Shown: one piece after another, positions 41,001-53,441 of the stretch | How the letters are laid out: each line of letters begins with the position of its first letter | Numbering within the stretch: the first letter of the stretch is position 1 | Source of the DNA: Cordia subcordata | Lineage: Eukaryota; Streptophyta; Magnoliopsida; Boraginales; Cordiaceae | Length of the DNA: 64,000 bases | Reading direction: 5' to 3' | NCBI GenBank assembly: GCA_028554755.1 | Contig: JAPTOF010000001.1 | Span: 3,764,501-3,828,500, forward strand | Translations under genes and position numbers: made by a program | The notes under the pieces: generated by a model | Databases searched by the model: none | Told to the model about the DNA's origin: nothing | What the model saw: only the letters and a program-made list of their open reading frames with translations

Positions 41001-42461
41001 AATATACATGATAAAATTATGTATTTAATATTTTTATTTATTATTGATTGTCAATTTTTTCATTGCTGTTGAAAGGATGAAATATAAATACATCTTTTCA
41101 AATTTAACTATAGATAAATCTTAACTAAAATATTTTTATGATAGATATCTAATAATTGAATAAAATGTTTAAAGTATTTATGATTGGTCCACTTTTACAT
41201 TGTTGTGAGGATGAAACACAAATATGTTTGTTTTTTCAAATTTAATTCTTGATAAGTTTTTAATATTAATAATAGTTTTATGAGAGATCTCTAGTAGCTA
41301 AATAAAATGTATAAACTATCTATTAAGTATCTTCATTTTTTGAATAAAATACTAAAATTAAGAAAGTAAAACAAAATGATTTGATATAGGAAAAAAGTTA
41401 AAAAAAAGAATTTTGTTGTTATTTTTAGATGAAAAATAATGTTATTAACTATAGATATATGTGTGTGTATGTGTATCACTACAACATTTTATGCTAGTAG
41501 TTACTCACTCTATGTTACACTTGAATAAAGCGTAAAAAAGTATTTTAGGAAAAAAATAAATCTAAACCGCCCCTAAAAGCTATTTACTATTCTTTTCATT
41601 TTTATAAGTATTTTAATATAATCTTGGACTATCTAATAGTTGTTTGAATTTAGATAATTGTAATACAGATGAATTTAATTTTTTTGTATTTATTTTTTTT
41701 TAACTTTTCATATCTATTTTTACATTTAATATAAATTAACACAATATGATTTAACAAACTTATTTTTTTTAAAATTTAGTGTAAATTAACACAATATATT
41801 TAACAAATAACAAAAAGAAATAGAAAAACAAAACTTTGAATTGGAGAAAACTAGAAAGACAATATCCAAGAGTCGATCATCTTTTATTTATTAACATGTT
41901 CAATTTAATAGTTTTTTATTTTGAAATTCAAAACTTTGAACTTAGAAATTTAAACCAATTCTCACTCTTAACCTAATCGAATAATTTTTTTAACCACAAA
42001 TGGTGAGTTTTGAAAGACCAAAAGCAAGAAGTCATGGTTAATACATAGGTGAAAAAAGAGAGCGCATATAATTTTGACTGGGAAGCAAAAGGAAAAAAAT
42101 AGAGTATATGTAAAATTACCCAGCCCAGTAGTTTTTCTTTTGGTTCTAGAAAATTAAAAATCGACTTGAAAATTTAAATTAATTCCTTTAACTTGATTGG
42201 GTTTCATAACGTTTAATACTTGATTAAATAGTTTTTTTTTACTCTCAAAATTCAAAATATTTAAAACTTAAACCAATTCTTACAGCTAAAAGACGTTATT
42301 AATAGAAAAGGAGGGAGCAAATTATTTTGCTAGCGAAGGAAAAAAAAAAGTAAATGCAAAATTATATTTTTGTTACAATAAATATGAAATTAAAATTTTG
42401 CCATTATAAATTATATAAATTGTCATTAATAATTATGTATCTTTTTAAAAGTTATACAATA
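41001..42461. other. AT-rich spacer with a local duplication
   Basis: Two degenerate units of about 160 bp (around 41040-41165 and 41185-41320) share the order TTTTTCATTG/TTTTACATTG, GAGGATGAAA, TTTTCAAATTTAA and ATAAAATG. Nothing coding is visible. Confidence 0.4.
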
Positions 42462-42470
42462 TTACCATAT

Positions 42471-43472
42471 GGGAAAAATTCACATTACCCCCCCTGTGAT
42501 ATGCTAAAGTATCACGTTACCCCCCTATGTTCCCAAAACTTCAGATCGCCCCCTTGTGTTTTTCTGAATTAATCACACTCTCCCTTACCGTTAGTTAAAC
42601 GTTAATAGTGTTAAATACAAGTTTAAAATCGCCATTTTATACCTGAAATAAAGTAATAAAAAAATTATTTAGCTTCTATAATAAAATACCTAAAATCCCT
42701 AATTCCCAAAATGCTTATATAATAAAATACCTAAAATCCCTAATTCCCAATCCTCTACCCCCGAACAACCTGCGGATGTGTGACGACCATTGCAACTTGA
42801 CGAATGACAAATGACGAACATCGTCACCTCCCACCCCTACTGCGACGAAGACAAAGCATTGTCCCCCCACCCCTGTTGCAACGACCACAGTAGTGAATAA
42901 AGGAAAAAGAAAAAAAGAAGACAATGAAGCTAAGAAGAAAGAAAAAGAAAGAAGATGGTGAAGCTAACTTACTGATCGAAGCTTGATATGAAGAGCGTCT
43001 AATTGTATTGTAATGATGGGTACAAGTAATTCTTTGTTTGGCTCTATGTAACTCTGCAAGGCTATAAAAGAGATTTGCTTGTAATTTTGATGGGTGTGAA
43101 AGTAAAGATTATTGTGACTAAAAAAATAAATTAGCTAAAGTATATATACATACATACACATATTAAGAGTAAGATGATGTTGATGATGAAGATGATGTTG
43201 ATGAGGAAGATGAAGATGATGATGGAGATGAAGATGAAGATGAAGATGATGTTGCCAAGCATATTTTCGTCCAAATAGAGGGCAAGCTGATTAAAAATAT
43301 TAGACCAATTGCAATTATAGTGCGTGTAGCTCAAATTTGACAGAAAAATGGACTGAGGGAGTTAGCATGATAAGTTTTGAAAAAATGCAAGGAGCGCGAT
43401 GTGAAGTTTTTGGAATATAGAGGATAACGTGATATTTTCGCATATTAAAGAAGAATAACGTGAATTTTTCTC
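42471..43472. mobile_element. Mutator-like foldback element with 9-bp target duplication
   Basis: Starts GGGAAAAATTCACATTACCC; the right end read backwards is GAGAAAAATTCACGTTATTC. The terminal repeats extend over about 90 bp. Flanks are TTACCATAT (42462-42470) and TTACCATGT (43473-43481). A nearby duplicate of the host sequence (43600-43635, ATACAATATTACTATATTAATATAG) lacks the insert. The 1002-bp interior contains a GAT-rich microsatellite (43173-43250) and no transposase. Confidence 0.78.
43173..43250. repeat. GAT/GAA-rich trinucleotide repeat
   Basis: Imperfect run of GATGATGTTGATGATGAAG-type units inside the Mutator-like element. Confidence 0.85.
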
Positions 43473-43749
43473 TTACCATGTTAATGTAGTAGAGATAAAA
43501 TGGCCATCATACCTTAAAGAACCACCAGTAAGTAGTTCTTAAGAGAAGTACCAATGAATAATACCTAGCAAAAATTATTTTTTTAATATTTTTTTGAAAG
43601 TTATACAATATTACTATATTAATATAGTAGAGATAAAATGACCATTATATCTTGGAGAGAGACCAATGAATGCTTCGTTACAAACGTCGTTCTTTTTAAT
43701 ATAAAAATATAATAGATAAAGTAGAGAAGAGAATGAGAAAAAGAAGAGA

Positions 43750-44640
43750 CGCGGTAATAATGAAGGGAAAGTTGTCATTGCATCCTTTGCGTACGAATGC
43801 GATGACGACGTCACCAATGACTCGTAGCAACAAAAAAAGGTGAATTTTCATGAACAAAGGTGCATTTTTACACTGCGTCTGACGTAACAAAGAATAAACA
43901 ATTCATTTCCCTTAATAATATAGTGCCCGAGGGCTGTAAACAAAGAGTACGATGGATACTCGTGACTTCTGCAATGTGGATTACTTTTTCATAATGATAT
44001 TGGTTATGAAAGTATTATAATATTAATAATCTGATATAATAAAGTAGTTTAAATAATTTATCATTGTTATATCCTTTAAGATAAATGATTCATTTAGTCC
44101 CTTATTTTTTTAATAATTAAGTTTCTTATCTTTAAAATGTGAGAATTTAATCCCTTATCTTTATGATTAGTGATGCTTTTAGTTCTATGCTAAAAAAAAA
44201 TTAAAATCATAACTTGTTTTAGTCCCTTATTTTTGCAACTTATGACTATATTAATCTTTTATCTTCACAATTTGTGACGGTGTTAGTTCCTTTTTTTTCA
44301 TAATTTGTGACAACATTAGTCCTCAACTTCATTCATTTCTTGATTGTTTTGAGTTTGGAACTAATAGTGTCACAACATACAAAAATAAGAGATTGAATTA
44401 TCGCATTTTAAAGATAAGAGACTTTATTGTCAAAAAGATAAAAAATAAAGAACAAAATGACACATTTACCTCATCTTTTATTAATGTCTTGAGGGATCTA
44501 AACCCCCTCTGAAACTATGCGGTTGAATTTACCTCCGTGATGACATCCTTACTTATGATCATAGTCATTTATAAATAGGCCTTATTTTAAATAAACCTTA
44601 CACCTTACATATCTTGTCACTAAAATAATAATATTAATGA
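43750..44640. repeat. Unclassified repeat unit R1, diverged copy
   Basis: Carries GTTGTCATTGCAT, TGACGACGTCACC, the core GCCCGAGGGCTGT (about 43926), GTGGATACTCGTGA and GATGACATCCTTACTTA in the same order as the other R1 copies, with lower identity. It is interrupted by a foldback element at about 44090-44475. Confidence 0.6.
44090..44475. mobile_element. Foldback element inside R1
   Basis: The left arm (GATAAATGATTCATTTAGTC, then CTTATCTTTAAAATGTGA) and the reversed right arm (GGTAAATGTGTCATTTTGTTC, then CTTATCTTTAAAATGCGA) pair over about 100 bp. Other R1 copies read from TATCATTATTAAATC into TTTTATTAACATTACG with no insert. Edges are not exact. Confidence 0.6.
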
Positions 44641-47243
44641 GAGGGACCTACACCCTACTGGAACGAATCACCATAAAATTATTGTGAACTTCAACATCAA
44701 ACTTTTTTTTTTTTTTCGAAATCATAAAATAACTTAATTAATGGTAACCAAATTTAATGAAAAAAAATTCTAACAATTTCCCATTAGGGCAACACTTATT
44801 GATTATATATTTTGAAAATTACATTTTGTAGGAAAATACTCTTGAGTTGAATACAATCTTAAAAGCCACAAGAAAACGTCTCATCGATCCAAAATCCACT
44901 CCAACAAGGATGACATTTATGTTGAACCATAGCAATCGTTGTACTAGTTATCAACATAGGACTTATGTGATAACAAACTTTAATGTCTTGTCAAAATGAA
45001 TTCTATGGTGTGATAAAGTGTAGTATGATATTTGGCACGTGTGATCCAATTATAATGATGAGCATGCCAATCCCACGATCTTTATACAAGTGTCCTTCTA
45101 GGGGTGCTTATTTGGGAATGGGAAAAAATATTTTATTTTGTTTTTCCACACTAATTCATCATTGGGAACATAATTCGGAGGAATGACGAATATAAGATAG
45201 AGAAAAATTAGTGGAAATTGGAGAATCCTCAAAATCTTTTGAAAAAATTATAAGTATTTTTGATATAACACATATCAAATAATTGTAAATTCAAAATACG
45301 AACAAAATACATGATCTAAACTTCAAAAATAAATAAAAATATAACCCAAGCTCAAACTATAACATGATTCAAACTCTAATATGTACATAAAGTAACAATT
45401 TAAAGTCCAAATTCTAGAGTATAAAAAGACACAATCTGGAAACATAAATCAAAATACGACTTAATGAATAGCTCGTTCAAGTCATTTCTCCTTAGTTGTC
45501 CCTACGCATCCCAAGGAATTATTTAAATCTCGATCATTGTATTTGTAGACTCAAATGCTAACTTTCACATATCTAAAAATAAAAAATTTAAAGCTATATA
45601 TTTTAATTAACAAAATAATACAGAAAAATAATTATAAATATGAAGAAATATAAAATTGAAATTTTGTTAACATCCTTGAGAACTAAAGAAGCCCTAGATA
45701 AGAATTTGAACAATAAGATAAGATATATTATATTACAACTTATAAGTAAATACTATGTATATATATAAGTATAAAAGTAAATAACATATATATCTATATC
45801 TATATCTATATCTATATATTCGGCAATCAGGTTTTTTTTTAAATTCAAAATTAGTTTCATTCCCAACCCATTTCCTCCAAATTTTTTCCCAAATCTTGTT
45901 TCTCAATGTGAGAGAATTGTATGTCCTAACATTTTGAAATAGAAAAATTATGTTCCACATATTATCGTTTTAACTGTGCTCATTTACCACAAAATTATCT
46001 ATATTACCCTTTTCCCATGCTCATCAGTCAACTATCATAAGATCTATAAATATTCATCATTTGTGCAAGTGTGTGTGTTGTTGTCCCCATATCATCAACT
46101 TTACAAATTTTTTCGTATTTCTATCTCTTTCTTAAGTTTTGGCGCATCAATTCCAATTCTTTGGAGGTAATAAATAAATAATAAAAAAAAACTAATATAT
46201 AATAAGACTCTTTTAAATATGATAGTTATCTTCACTCTCAAAAATTCCTAATATCCCCAAAAAAACTTTATGGTTTCTCCAGTCTTAAGCAGTAAAATAT
46301 GTGAAGATTAGAAGAATCAAACTGTTTTCAAATTCTTTTAGAAGAGCACAATTTATTAGTGGTTAAAATAAGGTGTTTTGTTTTTAAGGACTTTCCAAGT
46401 ATCTTCAGAAGTGCCATCTTTTATAGTTGTTATTGAGAGAAAAGATAAAAGAGATTGCAAGCAGACCTAGGTATATAGAAATGCGTAATATTATGTACAA
46501 AGGAGAGACCATGAGTAATTAACAGAGCGTTTGACTTTGTTTATTTGAATATTTTAAACACTTAAAATAAAAAGTAACTCTAATTACTTTAAATAAAAAA
46601 TGTTTATAAATACTCAAAATAGTATCGAACACCCTCCAATTAGTCTCAAAACTTGGTGGATCACTATAAAAATTCAACAATAGGCAGTGGTTTTCTTATT
46701 CATGGGCGGCCACGGTTCGTGAATTTGCTTAGGAGTCACCAAATTTGCAGGGCTTTTGACAACAGTTATATTCTAAATGAGAAGAAAGTCCAATAACTTT
46801 TGCAGAAAGTGCTTATAAAGATTTAAAATAAACAGCACCAAGCACCCTCTAATAATTAAAACTTGGTGGATATATAAAGAGATTAAAGAAAATTATACAC
46901 TAAAAGCAGTCCAATATATAATTCCAGCATCATCCCAAGAAGAAGACAGTTTCGTAGTACAAGTAACTGAATACACTGCATACATTTCGACTAATAATTA
47001 AAAGGAAAAAAACTGCTTTACACATTTTTGAGGATTCACCAAATGTTATAAAAAACTCTTAGGAGAAAATACTACAGGTGTCTGATTTCCTAGAATAATC
47101 GTTTGATCTCATTGGTGTTGCCCCCCTTTTAAAACACACTCACACACCGGCACACCTTACAAGCATTAGACGTGCAACCATGTCCTTAACATGGCAATAC
47201 TGAATATATATTGGGCTTGTAGCTAGCTAGCTAGCTAGCATCC
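44641..47243. other. Spacer between R1 and ankyrin copy D
   Basis: AT-rich with a (TATATC)n run (about 45790-45820) and a foldback-like stretch near 46507-46640 (AGAGCGTTTGACTTTG and AACACCCTCC ends). No gene is supported. Confidence 0.4.
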
Positions 47244-48927
47244 CTAATTGTCTCCTTCTGGTGAATATTTGAGAAGAAACACTGATCTTGCCATCTCCCT
47301 ATGGTGGTAAGCTTTAGACCACATCCTCAGCACCCACGGGAAGTTTCTCGACTTGTTTGGCAGCCTCGCCGCTATGATTAGAAGATACAAACCAAACGCA
47401 CCTTGAAGAGAATACAAAGTTATGTTTGAGGCTTCTTTTGGGGATATAACCAACCCCGAGCACATGTAGTTCACAAACATGAACCATAAAGAAATGTACA
47501 GCAACGTATTGTAACCGTCCCTGGGTAGCAGCGCGAAGATCATCCCAAGTGAGGCGGCGAACGCTACTGAGTTGAGAACTATGAAAATATAGAAATAATA
47601 TTCCTTCATGATCGCCTTTCCAGGATCTTCCTCTTCCTCTGAGAATGCATATCCATGGCTCTTAGTAATGGTGGCATTGGCGGAGCCATTACTGTAGCTT
47701 CCGTCTATAGAGAAAGGAAAATTGTCGTCTTCCTGTGAAAGGCCGCCGGGGGGTTGGAGTAGAGCTTGGTAGGTAGCGGTGGCGATTAGGACTGCAACCA
47801 CTAGTAGGGCGTTGCGCATGTCACCTGACAAGCCCTTCTCCATGTAAACATGGAATCCCACGATTGATTCTTGGATCTTCTTTGGTTTTGAAATCAAGAA
47901 ATCTGCCCAGGTTTCATATGCTGCAACCGACGACCCTTTTGCAGCTCCTCCGCGTTTTAAAGCCTTCCTGATTCTTTCATTTTTCTGTTCCGTGGCAATA
48001 TCCAGTGCAGTTAACCCTTTCGAGTTCTTCTTGTTGATGTTGATGACTTTTCCAATTAACAACTTCAATATCTGGCCACACAACAACATCATCAATTGTA
48101 AACGTACAGAAGAATAAATAATAGGGTAAATTGCTACAACCCTTTCTGGTAATTTTTAAAAGCATATCGGATCTGATCCCATGTGGTCATTGAAAAATAA
48201 ACATACGCCTCCCCCTTTCTTTCAAAGAAAATTGTTACTTCTAACAAATTGTTAACTGAAATAAGCACACAAGCAAATGATTACAATCTCTTTTCTAGCT
48301 ATAAACTTAAAAGATGATAATTAACTTAAAAGGAAGACATGTATATGAGCTCACCTCTAGCTGATCGGCGCGCGCTGCTACGTGCATTGCTGTGTCGCCA
48401 TCTTCGTCTTTCCAATTCAATACCTCTAAATTCTCGGTGCGCTGAAGCCATCCAAGCAGCACCTTGAAAGCTGCAACTCTTCCATTTCTAACGGCAACAT
48501 TCACAGCAGTCTCTCCTCTGATGGTCAAGTCCTCAAGTGAAGCAGGACACGCCATGAGAAATTCAGCCAAGAGATGAAAATCACCAGATTCCACCACGTA
48601 ATGCAGAGGGGTTATGCCCTCCCTCCCTTGAACACGAATAAGTTGAGGCTCATGCTTCACAAGCCTTTCCACGGTTTTTTTGTGCCCGTTACGCAACGCC
48701 AAGTGCAGAGGGCTGAGGCCATCAGGGTTTAGCTTCTTACCAAACCAAGGCTTTAAACGAAGGATTTCAAGAGCAAAGTGAGTACATCCATGAGAAGCAG
48801 CAACATGCAGTGGTGTATCAATAAACGCTTCCTCATCGAAGCCTTGCAGCAATTTACCATCCTCCTGCAGTAATGCATACAGTTTATCAATATCTCCTGC
48901 TTTCGCAGCCTCCTCCCACCTCTCCAT
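47244..48927 (-). CDS. BDA1-like ankyrin repeat/PGG membrane protein, copy D (intact)
   Basis: Exon 1 48927-48355 and exon 2 48071-47244 with a GT-AG intron, 466 aa. Ankyrin repeats cover about residues 36-230 (DTPLHVAASHG, LSPLHLALRNGH, GITPLHYVVESG, GETAVNVAVRNGR, DGDTAMHVAARA and GLTALDIATEQ). A cytosolic linker follows, then the PGG region with DMRNALLVVAVLIATATYQ, PPGGLSQ (298-304) and four predicted membrane segments (about 277-297, 350-373, 379-400, 405-426), ending in a basic cytosolic tail. This is the layout of Arabidopsis BDA1, which acts with the receptor-like protein SNC2 in immunity, and of the wider ACD6/ITN1 group. It is the only undamaged copy in the window, so the cluster's function, if any, probably rests on it. 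Immune function here is inferred from the family. Confidence 0.88.
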
Positions 48928-50639
48928 ATGTATATCTAGCTAGGTATAAAACCAAAAAGTGTTAATTGAATTAGCCAAACTAAGGTCCTTTGCTTTAACT
49001 ATAGGAGTTGATAGCTAGTACTAGAGAAAATTTAAAAAGCTGAGGATACTCTAAACAAGTCTCTGCTTTATAGAAGTTGCTACACATTTATTATTATAAA
49101 ACTTTATTTTGTAATTAAATCTGGGGTAAATTACACTGAACCCTTATAATTTATTATAAGTGTATGTTACCCTTTTATAGTTTTATAATTGATTTAGAAT
49201 TCTCCTGTGGTCTTAAAATATATAGCACATATGTCCTAAAAAAAGAGCATGAGACCCCTCATATATAATCCTCGAAATATGTAGTATATATGTCCCTAAA
49301 AAGAATATTCGTATTTATTTTGAAATTATAGAAAAGTGACATGCATTTATAATAAACTATAAGAGGGTTCAGTGTAATTTACCCCTAAATTTATTTTTTC
49401 ACGAATTTAAATTTTAAATAAGATGATAACTTAGTATCCGGTTTCCAAACTTGTCCACCATGACGTCATATTCCATCTCCCTCTAAAAAAAAAGACCAAT
49501 CATCATTGGAGTCACTACTGATGTCCATAATTATTATGTATATAATATATGATGAATAAAGTGGCTTCTCTCAAAATGTAATTTGGAAATAATACAAAAG
49601 AAATAATCTTTTCCTACTAATCTTTTTTCTTTCTTATTGATTTTGGCCCCTTTTTTTCCTGTCAATTGTTTTGAGGTTTGATCTTATACCAACTACTACT
49701 GATCTTAGATTGGTGTGCTTGAAATCCAAAATAATCATTTTTAAACTTAAAATTCTAACCTTTCATCATTTATCAATTTGAAACTTTGGACGTGGATAAA
49801 AAACATTATTTCTTTTTTCCTACCCAATGTTATATAATCCTTTCTTTTTCTTTTATGATTTTTTAGGTGAGTCATTTTTTTCAATTCCCACAAGTGCATA
49901 TGCGCTCCGATCCAACAATTTGTCAGTGAGACCACCAAGCAATATTGGTTTGTTACTTTGTTATCTCCGACAAAGGATAAGTATCCAAAACGTTTTTATT
50001 AAACGTTAAAATTTATAGAATTTTATAAAAAAAAAGGTTGAAACTTAAAAAACAGTTCAAAAAGTTTAGACCAAACTTTTCTTAAAAGCAAAAAATTTTC
50101 CTTCCTAAAAGGTACCTTTTGAAAAAATTATACAAAATAATCTTTTTACAAGACAATCCAAAGGAATATAGCCTAATTCTCTTGAGATTATCTAGAGCTG
50201 ATCCAATACGTCCTCCGACAAGTTGCTGGGGCGATCTATTGAGACCTCCCTTTTCTACTTTTTTAGGATAAAAATAAATAAGTTGCTATCTCAAACAATT
50301 ATCTTTTTTGTCTCTCTTAGTGTTCTTTTAATGGCATCAATTTACATCATTTCACATCACTTTTTCTTATGTCTGAATCTTTTTCCTCCATCACTCAAAA
50401 TGATAAAAAAATTTTGGACCTTCTATAAACTGTATGCGAACAAGTCAACCATGCATCTAGCTGTGATTAAGCCATTCAGGGTCTTGCTTAAAAAAGGGCA
50501 AAAAAAAAAAAGAAAGAAAATGCGTCAGTGTGTCGTCTTCCTATTTCGTTGTGCAACTTGACCTAACTCTTTATTCAATTATTTGAGCCGCCATGGCTGC
50601 TGAACACACCCCACCAAAACCAAAAAAAAAACCCTTGAA
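48928..50639. promoter_or_regulatory. Upstream region of ankyrin copy D
   Basis: The first 460 bp match the flank of copy A, and 49680-50560 is the inverted paralogue of the flank of copy B (about 36990-37850); 49855-50460 also matches 59268-59870. On the minus strand a TTTTATACC stretch about 15-25 bp before the ATG is a weak TATA candidate. No other gene is seen. Confidence 0.45.
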
Positions 50640-52400
50640 AAAGAAAGTGAGTTTGTGACCATTTTCCAGGATAAAGTTTCATTAAAATTCTTTTAAAGAA
50701 ATAATAGTCCGTATAGCTAGTATAATTCATCTTAACATAATTTTGAAATAAAGATTAACGATAAACTCGTTTCTATTGTAGAAAACATACATAGAGGCCA
50801 TAGGAAATAGTTTAAACATCCTTCAACCATGTGAAATTAAGCAAGACAATGAAGTATTAATTATCCCATAATTATTTCTGCAAATAGAATAGTTGCCATG
50901 CATGATCATATAGCTAGGCTTCGCTACTTCCTAGAAGTCACGTAACGTCAAATATAGGAAGTTTTTTAGGGCTCGTTTGAATTGGTTTTTTTTAAAACGC
51001 TTTTTTAATAGCTTTTGAAAAATAACTTTTTTTTATAAGTTAAAAATTCTGGCTTCTAAAAAAAGTTGTATTTAAACTTTTTTCGAAGTTTCAACTTTTT
51101 TGAAAGCCAAATCAAATAGTTATTGCAAATTTAATATAACTTTTTTTAAAAAAAATACTTTTTTCTTGAAAAAAAACTAATCCAAACAGGCCCTTACAAT
51201 GTCTAGTAGTTTAGAATAGGTGCACAATGGTAACATGTATTATTATTAGCATTTTGCAAAATTTATGTAATTTTTGATAATTCTATTTGTTTTATTGAAC
51301 TCATCTTAGAGTTGGACATCGTGAGGAGTGCCTTGCTATGGCAAATTGAATAAGGCCAATTGTAATTAGCTCATTTAAATATTTATTACCTAATTACGTG
51401 CAAGAAAAGTGTTGGTCCAGAAAAGTATGGCCCAAATTAATTCCGACAAAGATATAAATTTTTGATGATTTTGGAATTAATTTTCAACTTTTCGAATATA
51501 CCAGTTTAGCTCATAGTGACATATATGATATCATTGTTCAATGAATGCTACACATGATAAATTCACCACTGTTGTTGCTCCATGCCCCTACAAGAAGAAA
51601 TTAACATATATAATTTCTTACAAGTTGTGCAGGTGGGTGGGATGAACAATTTGGGGAAAAAGACATAAATAATTATTTAATTATCAAATATGGTAATAAT
51701 GAAGAGAGAGTTGTCATTGCTTGTTTTGCGTACGAATGTGATGATGACGTCGTCAATGATGACGTAGCAACTAAATTAGGTGAATTTTCTTGAACAAGGT
51801 GCTTCCACACTACTTCCACGTAACGCAGAAAAACAAATCATTTTCCGTGACGACATAGGGCCCGAGGGCTGTCAATTGAGCACAGTGGACACTCGTGATT
51901 TCTCTGTCATGCAGATTACTTTTTGATAATGACATTGATCTGTAAAAATATTATAATATTAATAATTTGATTATAATATAATAATTTAAATAATTTATCA
52001 TTATTAAATCTTTTACTAGCGTTACTGGGGATCCAAGATCCCCTCTCATAGGCTATGTGATTGATATTTCTTCCGTGATGCCATCCTTGCTTCGATATAT
52101 ATATATGGTTAGAAGTAGAATAATTTATAATATAATACTGTTGTAATTTTAATGTAATGTTTACGAATAATCCATATCATTCGTGGTGTATCGTTTTGTC
52201 CCACATAATTAGTTTTATATAAGTTTATATTTTTTGTTTATAATGACCTAACTTCACTAATATTTTTATTATTTACTTATTCAATTTGGGTAATTGAGTA
52301 AATTCAATATATTGATAATCTAGTAATTGGGTTTGGTACATTATAGATGGTCAAGGCCAACTGAAATTTCTCATGATATCATAACGTTATGATTTAACAC
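50640..52400. repeat. Unclassified repeat unit R1, copy 2
   Basis: Full-length R1: left end GTGAGTTTGTGACC, then ATGGCAAATTGAATAAGGCC, TGACGTCG and TGACGT (51745-51765), the core GGGCCCGAGGGCTGTCAA (about 51858), GATGCCATCC and the TATA-like stretch. It is interrupted by a Tourist-like MITE (50969-51193). The G-box seen in other copies is changed to CACTCGTG here. Confidence 0.75.
50969..51193. mobile_element. Tourist-like MITE copy 4, inside R1
   Basis: Starts GGGCTCGTTTGAATTGG and ends AATCCAAACAGGCCC, flanked by TTA (50966-50968 and 51194-51196). The paralogous sites at about 30125 and 60085 read CTTTTAAAATGTC with no insert. Length 225 bp. Confidence 0.9.
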
Positions 52401-52755
52401 ATTAAGTGTTTTGCTTTATTCCGGCAAACCAAAATTCTTCCCCTTTCGATGGAAGTCAGTTTGTTAACACAACAAATAAATAAGTCGATATCTTCCTTAT
52501 AAGTTTAAACTTTTAGATGAGGTGGTAATTTTAATTTGATATCAGAGCTTGGAAATCAAACGACACACGTTCAAAACTTACTGCCATCCTTTAAAAAAAT
52601 TAAATTATTCATGTGCAAACTCTAAACAATTCTCGCTACACGTCAGGGGCGCATTAATATAATAAATAAATAAACTAATATCTTCTTTATAAACTTAAAC
52701 TTTTAGATGAGATAGTAACTCTGACTCTAAAGAAATTTACAATCTGATGAATGCT
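52401..52755. other. Spacer with a short direct repeat
   Basis: The segment AAACTTTTAGATGAG-TRGTAA with its left flank occurs twice (about 52470-52530 and 52655-52715). Between them TTGATATCAGAGC resembles a primer-binding site for initiator tRNA, so this may be a very small LTR element (TRIM). Weakly supported. Confidence 0.3.
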
Positions 52756-53190
52756 ATTCCTTGGCTGAATTTCTCATGGCGAGTCCTGCTTCAGTCAAGG
52801 ACTGGACCATCCGAGGCGAGATTGGCGTGCACATTGTTGATGCTAAAAATGGAACACTCCAAGCTTTCAAAATGCTGCTTGGATGGCTTTAGCACACTGA
52901 GAATTTATACTTGTTGAATTGGAAAGGCAAAAATGGCGACACAGCATGACACCTTGCAGCTCAAACCCTTCAGCTAGAGGCAAGCTCATATATGTATCTC
53001 TTGCCTTTTTAGGTTCCAAGAATCAATCGTGAAATTGGATGCTTATCTGGAGAAGGATTGTCAGGTGCCATGCGCTACGCGCTACTAGTGGTGGCAGTCC
53101 AAATCGCCACAGCTGCTTACCAAGCCCTACTCCAAGTCCTCGGTGGTCTTTCGCAGGGTGGCAATGATAATCTTCCTTTGTATCTAGGGA
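52756..53190 (+). pseudogene. BDA1-like ankyrin/PGG fragment, copy E
   Basis: Two exon pieces related to copy B: the end of exon 1 (52756-52979, LAEFLMASPASVKD-like, then GWL followed by a TAG stop where others have Gln) and the start of the membrane exon (about 53012-53190, CQVPCATRY/ALLVVAVQIATAAYQALLQ-like in a shifted frame). A frameshift lies in ACAGCATGACACC (others ACAGCAATGCACC). The start, the linker and everything after the first membrane segment are missing. The donor position is GC. It ends where the flank of copy C begins. Confidence 0.75.
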
Positions 53191-53441
53191 GTGCATATTA
53201 TATAATTTTGTCTCTTGTTATAAAATAAAAAATAAATAAAATAACAATAGTTGTTTTTGCCAAAAAATCTATGCAACCCCTCACATACACGTGGCTCCGC
53301 CACTATTGGAGGACTAAACGATCAAAAATCTTCACACTAAATTGTCTCTGTGGGGATCAGATTTATTATATTTACTATAATAAATATGCATATTTATTTA
53401 TTGTCTTTAATAATGAAAAAGCTTGTCAGGTATAAAGGTAC
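53191..53441. other. Start of the duplicated block shared with region A
   Basis: Parallel to 21797-22330, for example GTGGCTCCGCCACT and GAGGACTAAA, but without the MITE found at 21959-22227. Confidence 0.6.
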
